Part shown: positions 43,001 through 50,112 of the stretch, piece after piece | Layout of the letters: each line of letters starts with the position of its first letter | Position numbering within the stretch: the stretch's first letter is position 1 | Assembly: GCF_036227265.1 (NCBI RefSeq) | Contig: NZ_CP109446.1 | Coordinates: 7,457,001-7,521,000, forward strand | Reading direction: 5' to 3' | Length of the DNA stretch: 64,000 nt | Origin: Streptomyces sp. NBC_01476 | Lineage (GTDB): Bacteria > Actinomycetota > Actinomycetes > Streptomycetales > Streptomycetaceae | Made by a program: the position numbers and the translations under genes | The notes under the pieces: generated by a model | The model's input: only the letters and a program-made list of their open reading frames with translations | The model's database searches: none | What the model was told of the DNA's origin: nothing

Positions 43001-43462
43001 TTCCAGGCGGTGCCGAGTCCGGCGACGGCGGCTGCCGCGGGTCTGGGCGGGGAGTTGCAGGGTCTGGGCGGGGTCGCTGCGGTGCCGTCGGCGGCGGGTG
43101 ACGCGGGGCTGAGCGCGATGATGTCGCCGATGATGATGATGATGGGAATGTCCCGGATGGGGCAGCAGGGGGGTCAGCAGGGCGGGGAGCGGGTCCGGGA
43201 GACATATCAGGAGAACGACTCCGACGGGGCGTTCATCCATGGTGGCGGGTATCAGCAGCAGCCCCCGCCGGAGGATGTGTTCGAGGACTTCGAGGAAGAG
43301 GAAGAAGACCCTCAGGAACTGCCCAGCCGGACCCCGACCACCGGCCAGGGCCGCCGCACCGGCCCCCACCGCCCCACCACCCAGAGCACCGACTGGTCCG
43401 ACAGTCACGAAGACGTCTGGGGCACCGGCGAAGAAGGACTCCCCTCCTCCATCGGCCGCTGA
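40010..43462 (+). CDS. Giant AAWKG/WXG-type repeat protein
   Basis: A 1150-residue protein related to the actinobacterial AAWKG family, thought to belong with ESX/type VII-like surface systems. Residues 1-400 are helical and contain the AAWRGQAAGVFWHL core (AAWRG at 163-167). Residues about 413-532 repeat a seven-residue unit such as NLNGLGD and INSGLNGFGD. Residues about 580-905 are beta-type DGS repeats (PDGSSTT, GDGSVTT), organised as 117-residue superrepeats. Then come a Gly-rich segment, a Met run (MMSPMMMMMGM, near 1040), an acidic stretch (EDFEEEEED) and a tail ending DVWGTGEEGLPSSIGR. ATG start at 40010 after GGAGGGCG. No secretion genes are nearby. Function unknown. Confidence 0.75.
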   Translation: MAADNWEHIINLMTGFTLTERSAIEGSKGAGGIPWMDVEIKELDLSLHAQSAEHGDGMGFDIQFFSGRNDDLRMYQATVTFKDQTDGRQYWQRSAAALADLVNEPFRTANATSDYGGAPSPENGVDLRSFTLLAKAFDNAGTFFTHHTETLKQWAESLGDENAAWRGQAAGVFWHLINDLHDKYDNYRSELVPPGFAPANTSVEQPAYQSSTKHGDSVMGAQVDLHKALVDLNDHLTKFLNQTATPIPVTHPDGSTTSDAVNGDTREVLAQVMREITNWVATVNAPNVRMQWTGSRMPQSTHGGHANRAEKWTTTSAYQDATTWGNLHDTSTWSAAANEAVKRWQTNIETNLDTPARTTVTNLQQSWSRVLDPNWDTTFAFEDSSTTSLSEELQEEKQELAQEKADKAQEDLNNNLNNLGNNINGLGDNLNGLGDNLNGLGDNLNGLGDNINSGLNGFGDNFKGFGDDINSGLNGLGDNLNGLGDNINSGLNGFGDNFNSGLNGLGDNLNGLGDNINSGLNGFGNNLNGLGGPSGVDGGGPISTQTGDGTWLTPNGLVPGGSAPVFTSSGPGPTGVRNADGSVTTQNGDGSVTTTFPDGSSTTVHPDGTVVTEHGDGTSLTSQLGTGQSLTNPDGSTTTIGQNGDISTRFPDGSTVTQHGDGSLTTTGADGSSSTHFPNGTVETTGADGSTQVTAPDGSTVTQNGDGSVTTHFPDGSSTTVDPDGTVVTQHGDGTSLTSHLGDGQSLTNPDGSTTTIGDNGDIGTHFPDGSTVTQHGDGSLTTDFPDGSSTTHFPNGVVENTGTDGITHLTAPDGTTMTQNADGSLTSDFPDGSSTSLSPDGTVTTTTPDGHTVTTHLGDGQSLANPDGSTTTIGDNGGITTHYPDGSSVTVNPDGTVTATNATGTGTGLGGLGGLDGLGGDQPPVTVGGGSGLSGVHVPATSSSFGGSSGGLDLHNGDGTMTTHFPSGASATTDGNGFTTTRFPDGSSTISGPGGQFQAVPSPATAAAAGLGGELQGLGGVAAVPSAAGDAGLSAMMSPMMMMMGMSRMGQQGGQQGGERVRETYQENDSDGAFIHGGGYQQQPPPEDVFEDFEEEEEDPQELPSRTPTTGQGRRTGPHRPTTQSTDWSDSHEDVWGTGEEGLPSSIGR
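41244..41604 (+). repeat. Asn/Leu/Gly heptapeptide repeats
   Basis: About 120 residues built from units such as NLNGLGD and NINSGLNGFGD. DNA copies are close but not identical and use C-ending codons, unlike the DGS region that follows. Confidence 0.85.
41771..42711 (+). repeat. 351-bp superrepeat (117 residues), about 2.7 copies
   Basis: Unit 1 spans 41771-42121 and unit 2 spans 42122-42472, each exactly 117 codons; by eye about 97 residues are identical. A third partial unit runs to about 42711. Within each, shorter 7-9 residue DGS units repeat. Codons end often in G or T (GACGGGAGT), a shift from the C-ending choice upstream of about 41590. Confidence 0.85.
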
Positions 43463-43471
43463 ACCCGAGCG

Positions 43472-43500
43472 GGCCGCTCCCCCCGGAAGGGAGAGCGGCC
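43472..43500 (+). terminator. Terminator after the AAWKG-type gene
   Basis: GGCCGCTC (43472-43479) pairs with GAGCGGCC (43493-43500), with additional inner C-G pairs, ten bases after the stop. Confidence 0.6.
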
Positions 43501-43715
43501 GACGGCCGCTCGATGCCGCCGGGTCGGCCGGGTTCCGGTCCCGGCCGGTACCGGCGCCGCGGGTGAGGGCGTCGTCCGGACTGCCCGGCCGGGCACGTCC
43601 TCGATGGAAGCAGAAATCTCCGGACCGCCTACAACGCTGCCCTCGTCACAGGTGTCACACACATGTGTCCCTACGCACTACTGACGCCTTCTCACACCCA
43701 CGAGGAACCTCGCCC

Positions 43716-44654
43716 ATGAAGCTTCGCCGCACCATGTCGGCAGCCGCCGCGACCGCCGCGCTCGTCCCGGCAGCGTTACTGACCGCGACCGCCGCCCACG
43801 CGGACGGCGGGTCGTCGACGTCTCCCGCCGCGTCGGTTTCTCCTTCTGCCACCACCACGAGTGCGGCCCCTTCGGGCTCCGCGTCGCCGTCGTCCTCCGC
43901 CTCGTCCTCCGCCTCGGCGTCCGCCTCCGGTTCGCCGAGCGCGTCGGCCGGCGCGTCGCCGACCCCCTGCCGCAACGGGCCCTTCTCGATGATCCGCTTC
44001 AGCTTCAAGGGGCTGCCCGCCAAGGTCGAGGCGGGCGGCGGCTGGTACCCCTTCACGCTGAACGTGACCGACACCACGAGTACGGCGGTGGGTGCGGTCG
44101 AGGCGACGGTCACCGTCAGCAACGGCGAAGCCAGTGAGAACGGGGACCTGTTCGAGCACGCCTATCTGGAGTTCTGGGACGCGGGCCGCGGCACATGGCT
44201 CTCCCTGAAGGACGAGGGGAAGGACGAGTACCGGGAAACCGGCATCATCTACGGCTACACCGATCTGCAGGCCCATGAGTCCGCCGGCCTGAGGTTCCGT
44301 CTGCGGGTCGACGCCAAGGCCACACCCGGCAACAGCTACGCGGTCGGCGGCGGCACGTATGTGGACCCGGAGAAGCACTGCACCGACGGCACCACCACCG
44401 ATGCCTCGTTCGAGGTGCTCGCACCCGGTGAGAGCGGCGGCGGCTCCGGCCCGGGCGGCACGCCCGCTCCGTCCGCCACCGCCGGCGGTTCGCCGGGCGG
44501 CACGCCGGCCGCTCCGGCCACCGGAACGCTCGCCGAGACGGGTTCGTCGGGCGCGGTGCCGGTGCTCGCCGCCGCCGGTGGCGCGGCCGTCCTGGGAGGG
44601 GCGGGCGCGATGGTCCTGGTGCGGCGCCGCAGGAGCGGTACCGGAGCTGCCTGA
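43716..44654 (+). CDS. Sortase-anchored surface protein (LAETG)
   Basis: A 312-residue secreted cell-wall protein. The signal peptide covers residues 1-27 (MSAAAATAALVPAALLTATA, cut at AHA). A Ser/Ala/Pro low-complexity stalk follows (about 30-85). The beta-rich body (about 90-245) begins CRNGPFSMIRFSFKG and has a TVTVSNG core. A Gly/Pro/Ala linker leads to the sorting signal LAETG, a hydrophobic helix and RRRR. LAxTG signals are recognised by class E sortases in Streptomyces. ATG at 43716 with GAGGAA upstream; earlier in-frame starts would destroy the signal peptide. No sortase gene is in the window. Confidence 0.88.
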   Translation: MKLRRTMSAAAATAALVPAALLTATAAHADGGSSTSPAASVSPSATTTSAAPSGSASPSSSASSSASASASGSPSASAGASPTPCRNGPFSMIRFSFKGLPAKVEAGGGWYPFTLNVTDTTSTAVGAVEATVTVSNGEASENGDLFEHAYLEFWDAGRGTWLSLKDEGKDEYRETGIIYGYTDLQAHESAGLRFRLRVDAKATPGNSYAVGGGTYVDPEKHCTDGTTTDASFEVLAPGESGGGSGPGGTPAPSATAGGSPGGTPAAPATGTLAETGSSGAVPVLAAAGGAAVLGGAGAMVLVRRRRSGTGAA

Positions 44655-44656
44655 GC

Positions 44657-44696
44657 CGGACGCGGACCGGGGCCCGACCGCCCCGGTCCGCGTCCG
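44657..44696 (+). terminator. Strong hairpin after the LAETG gene
   Basis: A 16-bp perfect stem (44657-44672 with 44681-44696) and an 8-nt loop begin two bases after the stop at 44654. Confidence 0.85.
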
Positions 44697-44786
44697 CGGG
44701 GGCGGCACCCAGGTGCCCACGCTCCGCCGGAACCACACAGATTCGGACAGTCCGGCGGTGTGGGAGAGAAATCAAAGCAACAAATA

Positions 44787-44815
44787 TTGACCCAATCAAT
44801 CAGTGCGCGTACTTT
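44787..44815 (+). promoter_or_regulatory. Promoter of the GH54 gene
   Basis: TTGACC (44787-44792), a 17-bp spacer and TACTTT (44810-44815) lie in an AT-rich stretch about 85 bp before the GH54 start. No clear operator palindrome was seen. Confidence 0.5.
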
Positions 44816-44898
44816 CCCAGCGAGCCGTCGAGACGGCGTGAACTCGGCCGCCGGCAAAGACGAGTGAGAGCTCCATTCCCCCCACCCAGGAGCACACC

Positions 44899-46791
44899 AT
44901 GCGCGAAAAGAGTCCAGCCGCCACAAGATCCGTGCCGGGCGGCCCGGTGCGACCGGTCCTCCGGCTCCGGAAAGCCCTGCTGGGAGCCGTGGCGGCCCTC
45001 GCGGTCGTCCTCAGCGCCCTGATCGCTCTTCCCGGTGTCTCGCAAGCCGCCGGTTCGCTGCCCTGCGACATCTACGGCGCCGCCGGCACCCCCTGCGTCG
45101 CCGCGCACAGCACTACCCGCGCCCTCTTCTCCGCCTACGACGGCCCCCTCTACCAGGTCACCCGGGCATCGGACGGCGCCAGCACCAACATCGGGGTGCT
45201 GACCGCGGGCGGCTATGCCAACGCCGCCCAGCAGGACGCGTTCTGTGCGACCACCACCTGCCGTATCAACAAAGTCTACGACCAGACCTCGCGGCACAAC
45301 GACCTCAACCCCGGCCCGGCGGGCACCGCCGGCATGGGCGCCGACCGCGGTGCGGACGCCAGTGAGATCTCGGTGACGGCCGGCGGCCACAAGGTGTACG
45401 GCATCTGGATCTCGCCGGGTGTCGGCTACCGGTCCAACGGCGCGGCGTCCGGCGTCGCGGTCAACGGGGCGCCCGAGGGCGCCTACATGGTGGCCAGCGG
45501 CACCCATGTCGGCTCCGCCTGCTGCTTCGACTACGGCAACGCCGAGAGCACCCCCGCCGACACCGGCAACGGCCACATGGACGCCGTCAGCATCGCCACC
45601 ACGTGCTACTTCGCACCGTGCACCGGGTCGGGCCCCTGGATCGAGGCCGACCTGGAGAACGGCATGTTCCAGGGCGACAACGGCTCCAACACCGCGAACA
45701 CCGGCAACAACAGCCCGTTCGTCACCGCCGTGCTGAAGAACAACGGGCAGACGACGTACGCCTTGAAGGGCGGCAACTCCCAATCCGGCGGGCTGACGAC
45801 CTGGTGGAACGGCTCCCTGCCGACACGCGGCGGCTACAAGCCGATGCATCAGGAAGGCGGCATCATCCTGGGCACCGGCGGCGACAACAGCAACTGGAAC
45901 ATGGGCACCTTCTTCGAGGGCGTGATGGTCGCCGGCTATCCGACCGACGCCGCCGAGAACGCGGTCCAGGCGAACGTCGTCTCGGTCGGCTACTCCGGCC
46001 AGACGAACGTCCCCAACGGCCCGCAGGGGACGATCACCGGCCCGGGCGGCCAATGTGTCGACGTCGCCGCCGACGACACCGGAGTCAACGGCGCCGGCGT
46101 GCAGTTGTGGAACTGCCAGTCCTACGCCGAGGACCAGCACTGGACGCACAACGCCAACGGCTCGCTGAGCACGATCGGGCGGTGCCTGGACATCAACGGC
46201 AACGGTACGGCGAACGGTACGCAGGTCGAGTTGTGGGACTGCAACGGTGTCGGTGGGCAGGTCTGGATCCAGCAGGCGGACGGTTCGCTGCGTAATCCGC
46301 AGTCGGGCCGCTGCCTGGACTCACCGAGCGGCGCGACCGGCAACGGGACCCGCCTGCAGATCTACGACTGCAACGGCTCCGCGGCCCAGAAGTTCTCGGT
46401 GAACGCCGGCGGCCCGGTCGCCGCCCCCGGCGGCAAGTGCGTCGACGTCGCCGCCGACGACACCGGAGTCAACGGCACGGCCGTGCAGGTGTGGGACTGT
46501 CAGAACTACGCGCTCGACCAGCACTGGTACCACCAGACCGACGGGTCGCTGAAGACGCTCGGCCGCTGCCTGGACATCAACGGCAACGGTACGGCGAACG
46601 GTACGCAGGTCGAGTTGTGGGACTGCAACGGTGTCGGTGGCCAGGTGTGGACCCAGCAGGCGGACGGTTCGCTGCGTAATCCGCAGTCGGGCCGGTGCCT
46701 GGACGCGCCGAACGGTGCGACGGCCAACGGGACCCGCCTGCAGATCTACGACTGCAACGGCTCCGCGGCCCAGAAGTTCACCCTCAACTGA
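44899..46791 (+). CDS. Secreted GH54 alpha-L-arabinofuranosidase with two ricin-type lectin domains
   Basis: A 630-residue enzyme removing arabinose side chains from plant polysaccharide. Signal peptide about 25-51 (LLGAVAALAVVLSALIALPG). The GH54 domain (about 53-370) starts LPCDIYGAAGTPCVAAHSTT. The expected nucleophile Glu253 is in ADLENGMFQGDN and the acid Asp329 in LGTGGDNSN; their 76-residue spacing equals Glu221/Asp297 of Aspergillus kawachii AbfB. Fungal enzymes end in CBM42. Here two CBM13/ricin-B trefoils (about 380-505 and 508-630) take that place, and they are near-duplicates of each other. ATG start after CAGGAG. Confidence 0.92.
   Translation: MREKSPAATRSVPGGPVRPVLRLRKALLGAVAALAVVLSALIALPGVSQAAGSLPCDIYGAAGTPCVAAHSTTRALFSAYDGPLYQVTRASDGASTNIGVLTAGGYANAAQQDAFCATTTCRINKVYDQTSRHNDLNPGPAGTAGMGADRGADASEISVTAGGHKVYGIWISPGVGYRSNGAASGVAVNGAPEGAYMVASGTHVGSACCFDYGNAESTPADTGNGHMDAVSIATTCYFAPCTGSGPWIEADLENGMFQGDNGSNTANTGNNSPFVTAVLKNNGQTTYALKGGNSQSGGLTTWWNGSLPTRGGYKPMHQEGGIILGTGGDNSNWNMGTFFEGVMVAGYPTDAAENAVQANVVSVGYSGQTNVPNGPQGTITGPGGQCVDVAADDTGVNGAGVQLWNCQSYAEDQHWTHNANGSLSTIGRCLDINGNGTANGTQVELWDCNGVGGQVWIQQADGSLRNPQSGRCLDSPSGATGNGTRLQIYDCNGSAAQKFSVNAGGPVAAPGGKCVDVAADDTGVNGTAVQVWDCQNYALDQHWYHQTDGSLKTLGRCLDINGNGTANGTQVELWDCNGVGGQVWTQQADGSLRNPQSGRCLDAPNGATANGTRLQIYDCNGSAAQKFTLN
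46057..46788 (+). repeat. Tandem duplication of the CBM13 module, 384-bp period
   Basis: The second lectin domain repeats the first with an offset of exactly 384 bp (128 codons). A 74-bp stretch (46183-46256 against 46567-46640) is identical, including silent sites, as is a 41-bp stretch farther on. This indicates recent duplication or gene conversion. Confidence 0.9.
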
Positions 46792-46810
46792 CCCACCCGG
46801 CCGCACCGCA

Positions 46811-46842
46811 AGGGGGCGCGGGGATCCCTCCCCGCGCCCCCT
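46811..46842 (+). terminator. Terminator after the GH54 gene
   Basis: A 14-bp perfect stem (46811-46824 with 46829-46842) and a TCCC loop follow the stop by 19 bp. Confidence 0.88.
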
Positions 46843-46867
46843 CGTCGCGCCCGGCCGGCGGAGACGG

Positions 46868-47338
46868 TCAGCGCGGACTGCGTGACGACCCGGAAACCGT
46901 GGCCCGGTCGCGCCGCCCCGGCTGGTCCGCTTGGTCCGCCTGTGCCGGCTGGTCCGCCCGGTCATCGCGGCCCCGGTCGCCGGGTGCGGTGCCGGCCGGC
47001 GCGCGGGCGCTGGGCAGCCACGCCCCCACGGCCCGCAGCGCGCGGGCCGGCAGGTCCGCACGCCCGGCGGCCACGGGGCCGAGGACGGCGAGCACGAGGA
47101 CGTAGCCGGCGATGAACGGCGCGAGACGGTCGTCGAGCCCGGCGCCGGTGGCCATGGCCGCCAGGATCAGCGCGAACTCGCCCCGGGCGAGCAGCGTGGT
47201 GGCCATCTCCGCGGCGAAACGCGGTCCGTACCCGTACAGGCGCGCGACGAGCAGCCCCGCGGCCACGTTCATGACGACGGTCAGCGCGGCGGCGAAGTGC
47301 GGCTGACCGTGCCCACCCACCCACGGAGTCACTGACAT
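46868..47338 (-). pseudogene. C-terminal remnant of a cation:proton antiporter (CPA2/KefB type)
   Basis: The 156-codon frame matches only the last membrane helices and tail of a CPA2-family antiporter. VVMNVAAGLLVARLYGYG, TLLARGEFALILAAMA and FIAGYVLVLAVLGPVAA are the final helices, followed by a charged tail. About 270 N-terminal residues are missing, including the ion-binding core. The first codon overlaps the divergent start codon of the response regulator (47336-47338 against 47337-47339), so the break point lies at that gene's start. A functional short protein is unlikely. Confidence 0.7.
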
Positions 47339-47996
47339 GACCGAGGCGGCACCGACCCGCATCCTGCTCGCCGACGACCACCAGCTGGTCCGCCGCGGGG
47401 TGCGCCTCATCCTCGACAGCGAACCGGACCTCACCGTCGTCGCCGAAGCGGGCGACGGCGCCGAAGCCGTCGAAGCGGCCCGCGAGCACCATCCGGACCT
47501 CGCCGTCCTCGACATCGCCATGCCCCGCCTGACCGGGCTGCAGGCCGCCCGTGAGCTGGCCCGTGTCCAGCCCGGAGTGCGGATCCTCATGCTCACCATG
47601 TACGACAACGAGCAGTACTTCTTCGAGGCCCTTGCCGCCGGCGCCTCCGGCTATGTCCTGAAGTCCGTCGCCGACCGTGACCTCGTCGAGGCCTGCCGTG
47701 CCACGGTGCGCGGCGAACCCTTCCTCTACCCCGGCGCTGTCAACGCGCTCATCCGTCATGACCTGGACCGGGCCCGCGAGGGCGACGCGCCCCCCGCCAA
47801 GGCCATCACCGACCGTGAGGAGGAGATCCTCAAGCTGGTGGCCGAGGGACACACCTCGCAGGAGATCGCCGGCCTGCTGGTCATCAGCGTCAAGACGGTG
47901 GAGCGGCACCGGGCCAACCTGCTGGAGAAGCTGGGGATGAAGGACCGGCTGGAGCTGACCCGTTACGCGATCCGCGTCGGGCTGATCGAACCGTAG
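47337..47996 (+). CDS. NarL/FixJ-family response regulator
   Basis: A 219-residue regulator. The receiver domain shows Asp13/Asp14, the phosphoacceptor Asp59 (LAVLDIAMP), a Thr in MLTMYDN and Lys near residue 110 (YVLKSV). The C-terminal LuxR helix-turn-helix is ITDREEEILKLVAEGHTSQE, then ISVKTVERHRANL. GGAG lies nine bases before the ATG. No histidine kinase gene is adjacent; the divergent gene is a broken antiporter, so a former neighbour may have been lost by deletion. Confidence 0.88.
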   Translation: MTEAAPTRILLADDHQLVRRGVRLILDSEPDLTVVAEAGDGAEAVEAAREHHPDLAVLDIAMPRLTGLQAARELARVQPGVRILMLTMYDNEQYFFEALAAGASGYVLKSVADRDLVEACRATVRGEPFLYPGAVNALIRHDLDRAREGDAPPAKAITDREEEILKLVAEGHTSQEIAGLLVISVKTVERHRANLLEKLGMKDRLELTRYAIRVGLIEP

Positions 47997-48065
47997 GGCG
48001 GGACGCCGGCTCCGGGTGGGCGTCGGCGGACGCGGGGGCCGGTCGCCGTCTCGTCGTGCTCCCGG

Positions 48066-48155
48066 GTGTCAGGCCGAGAGGAACGGGCCCAGGAGGCCGA
48101 GCAGCACATGGCCGAGATCGACCGTGCCAACGAGCGGGCGGCCGGGACGCCCTGA
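48066..48155 (+). other. Possible 29-codon frame in the 47997-48240 gap
   Basis: GTG 48066 to TGA 48155 reads VSGREERAQEAEQHMAEIDR, then ANERAAGTP, a charged helix with Streptomyces-like codons. There is no ribosome-binding site and no similarity I recognise; it may be the tail of a lost gene. The rest of this 244-bp gap shows a repeated CTCGCGGCGCCTTGCGGG-like phrase and nothing else. Confidence 0.2.
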
Positions 48156-48240
48156 CGGGCTGTGCTCCGCGGCCGCCTCGCGGCGCCTTGCGGGCCAGCC
48201 ACCTGGTCCGGGCGTCCGGCCCCTCGCGGCGCCTTGCGGG

Positions 48241-49245
48241 TCAGCGGCTCGCGACCGCCCGCAGGGACTGCTTGAGCGAGCCGATGGTGGCGAGGACGGC
48301 GGTCGGCTCGTAACCGCAGTGTGCCATGCAGTTGTCGCACCGGGGGTCCTTGCCGCGGCCGTACTTGTCCCAGTCCGTGGTGTCGAGGAGTTCCTGGTAC
48401 GTGCCGGCGTAACCGTCGGCCATCAGGTAGCAGGGGCGCTGCCAGCCGGAGAGCGAGTACGACGGGATGCCCCAGGGGGTGCACTCGAAGTCGGCGCGGC
48501 CCTCAAGGAAGTCCAGGTAGAGCTCGGAGTGGTTGAAGCGCCACTTCTTGCGGCGGCCCTCGGAGAACGCCTTGCGGAACAGCTGCCGGGTCTGCTCGAC
48601 GCCGAGGAAGCGCTCCTGGTCGGGCGCTTTCTCGTAGGCGTAACCGGGGGAGATCTGCAGCATGTCGACCTTGAGGTCGTCGTTGAGGTAGTCCAGCACG
48701 TCGATGACGTCCTGCGGGCTGTCGTTGTTGAAGAACGTGGAGTTGGTGTAGACGGTGAAACCGGCCGCCTTGGCCTGCCGGATCGCCTCCACTGCCTGGT
48801 CAAAGACGCCTTCCTTGCTCACCGACTCGTCGTGCCGCTCCCGCAGGCCGTCGATGTGCACCATCCAGGCGAAGTTGCGGTGCGGGGTGAACTTGTGGAG
48901 GTGCTTGGGGAGCAGCACCGCGTTGGTGCACAGCACGACGAACTTGCCCCGCTTGAGCAGCTGTTCGGTCATCACGTGGATCTGCGGGTGCATCAGCGGC
49001 TCGCCGCCGGCCAGCGAGACCATCGGGGCGCCGCACTCCTCCACCGCGCCGATCACCTGGTCGACCGGCATGCGCTGCTTGAGGACGCTGGCCGGGTGCT
49101 GGATCTTGCCGCAGCCGTTGCACGCCAGATTGCAGGCGAACAGCGGTTCGATCTCCACGATGAGGGGGAACTTCTTGCGTCCGCGCAGCTTCTGCTTCAG
49201 GAGATAGCTGCCGATCTTGACGGTCAGGTTGAGCGGAAGTGCCAT
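48241..49245 (-). CDS. hpnH: Adenosyl-hopene transferase HpnH (radical SAM)
   Basis: A 334-residue radical SAM enzyme that adds the 5'-deoxyadenosyl group to diploptene, the first step toward bacteriohopanetetrol. The 4Fe-4S motif is CNLACNGC (Cys38, Cys42, Cys45), followed by the GGEP-type motif VSLAGGEPLMHP. A C-terminal Cys cluster (PRCDNCMAHCGYEP) is characteristic. The ATG at 49245 is used; longer versions run into the regulator's control region. Other hopanoid genes (shc, hpnG, ispH) are not in the window. It is divergent from a TetR gene, with a palindrome between them. Confidence 0.9.
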   Translation of the reverse strand: MALPLNLTVKIGSYLLKQKLRGRKKFPLIVEIEPLFACNLACNGCGKIQHPASVLKQRMPVDQVIGAVEECGAPMVSLAGGEPLMHPQIHVMTEQLLKRGKFVVLCTNAVLLPKHLHKFTPHRNFAWMVHIDGLRERHDESVSKEGVFDQAVEAIRQAKAAGFTVYTNSTFFNNDSPQDVIDVLDYLNDDLKVDMLQISPGYAYEKAPDQERFLGVEQTRQLFRKAFSEGRRKKWRFNHSELYLDFLEGRADFECTPWGIPSYSLSGWQRPCYLMADGYAGTYQELLDTTDWDKYGRGKDPRCDNCMAHCGYEPTAVLATIGSLKQSLRAVASR

Positions 49246-49373
49246 GGTCGACTGCTCCGTCTTTCGGCGCAGGGGTCCGGCCCCTGCGTGTCCGGCTGCC
49301 GCTCGCGGGCGTCCGGCGGCGCGGAGGTCCGCATCCCGGGCGTCGTACTCATCGGCATACACGCTGCATCCAA

Positions 49374-49388
49374 CATACAGGCTGTATG
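49374..49388. promoter_or_regulatory. TetR operator between hpnH and tetR
   Basis: CATACAGGCTGTATG is a perfect inverted repeat around G, 16 bp before the TetR start. Flanking GCATAC and GATGCA words extend the symmetry. The position suits control of both hpnH and tetR. Confidence 0.65.
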
Positions 49389-49403
49389 CGGGATGATGCA
49401 GGT

Positions 49404-50039
49404 ATGGAGCGAGTCGAGCCCACCCGGGGGCGCAGAAAAGCGGACCACATGGCCGATACGCGCGAGGCGCTCGTCGAGGCAGGGCGCGAGCTTTTCGCCG
49501 CGCGGGGCTACGCGGCCACCGGCACCGAGGACATCGTGGCCGCCGCCCGGGTGACCCGTGGCGCGCTCTACCACCACTTCAGCGACAAGGCCGATCTCTT
49601 CCGGGCGGTGATGGAGCGTTCCGCCCGGGACATGGCCCAGCGCCTCATCGAGCAGGAGACCGCCCGCGCCGGGGCGCACCCCGAGTACGACGCGTGGACC
49701 ACGCTCCGGCTGGGCTTCCAGTCCTTCCTGGACGCCTGCGCGGACCCCTCCTTCCAGCGGATCGTGCTGATCGAGGGCCCCGCGGTGCTCGGCCACAGTG
49801 TGTGGGACTCGCTCGTCGACCAGCACGGCTATGTCCTGCTGGCCGACGTGCTCACCGAGGCGATGCGCCAGGGAAGCATCGACGAACTCGCGGTCCAGCC
49901 GCTCACCCGCATGCTGGCCGCGCTCATCTCCGAGGCGAGTCTCTACATCGCGCGCGCCGAGGACCAGACCCGCGCCCGCGAGGACACCGGCCGCGCCCTG
50001 GACCGCATCCTGGCCGGCCTCGAACGACCCTCCCGCTGA
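49404..50039 (+). CDS. TetR-family regulator, divergent from hpnH
   Basis: A 211-residue TetR/AcrR regulator with the helix-turn-helix at about residues 18-62 (ALVEAGRELFAARGYAATGT, RVTRGALYHHFSDKADL). The ligand domain has the common TetR_C-type FQSFLDACADPSFQRIVLIEGP segment. The start is taken as ATG 49404; ATG 49449 is possible. Divergent placement suggests control of hpnH, hence hopanoid tailoring (inference). Confidence 0.87.
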   Translation: MERVEPTRGRRKADHMADTREALVEAGRELFAARGYAATGTEDIVAAARVTRGALYHHFSDKADLFRAVMERSARDMAQRLIEQETARAGAHPEYDAWTTLRLGFQSFLDACADPSFQRIVLIEGPAVLGHSVWDSLVDQHGYVLLADVLTEAMRQGSIDELAVQPLTRMLAALISEASLYIARAEDQTRAREDTGRALDRILAGLERPSR

Positions 50040-50112
50040 CCCGCCCGGGCCGTTCCCGCCGAAGACGGCCGCACCGGCGTGTCCGCCCTCGCCGGCAGGG
50101 GAGGCGCCCCGT

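Noticed and set aside
39866..43408. A 1180-codon open frame antisense to the AAWKG-type gene
   Set aside because: It is the mirror of the repetitive GC-rich sense gene: Arg/Pro/Thr-rich with no recognisable domain or ribosome-binding site. The sense frame has the coherent modular protein.
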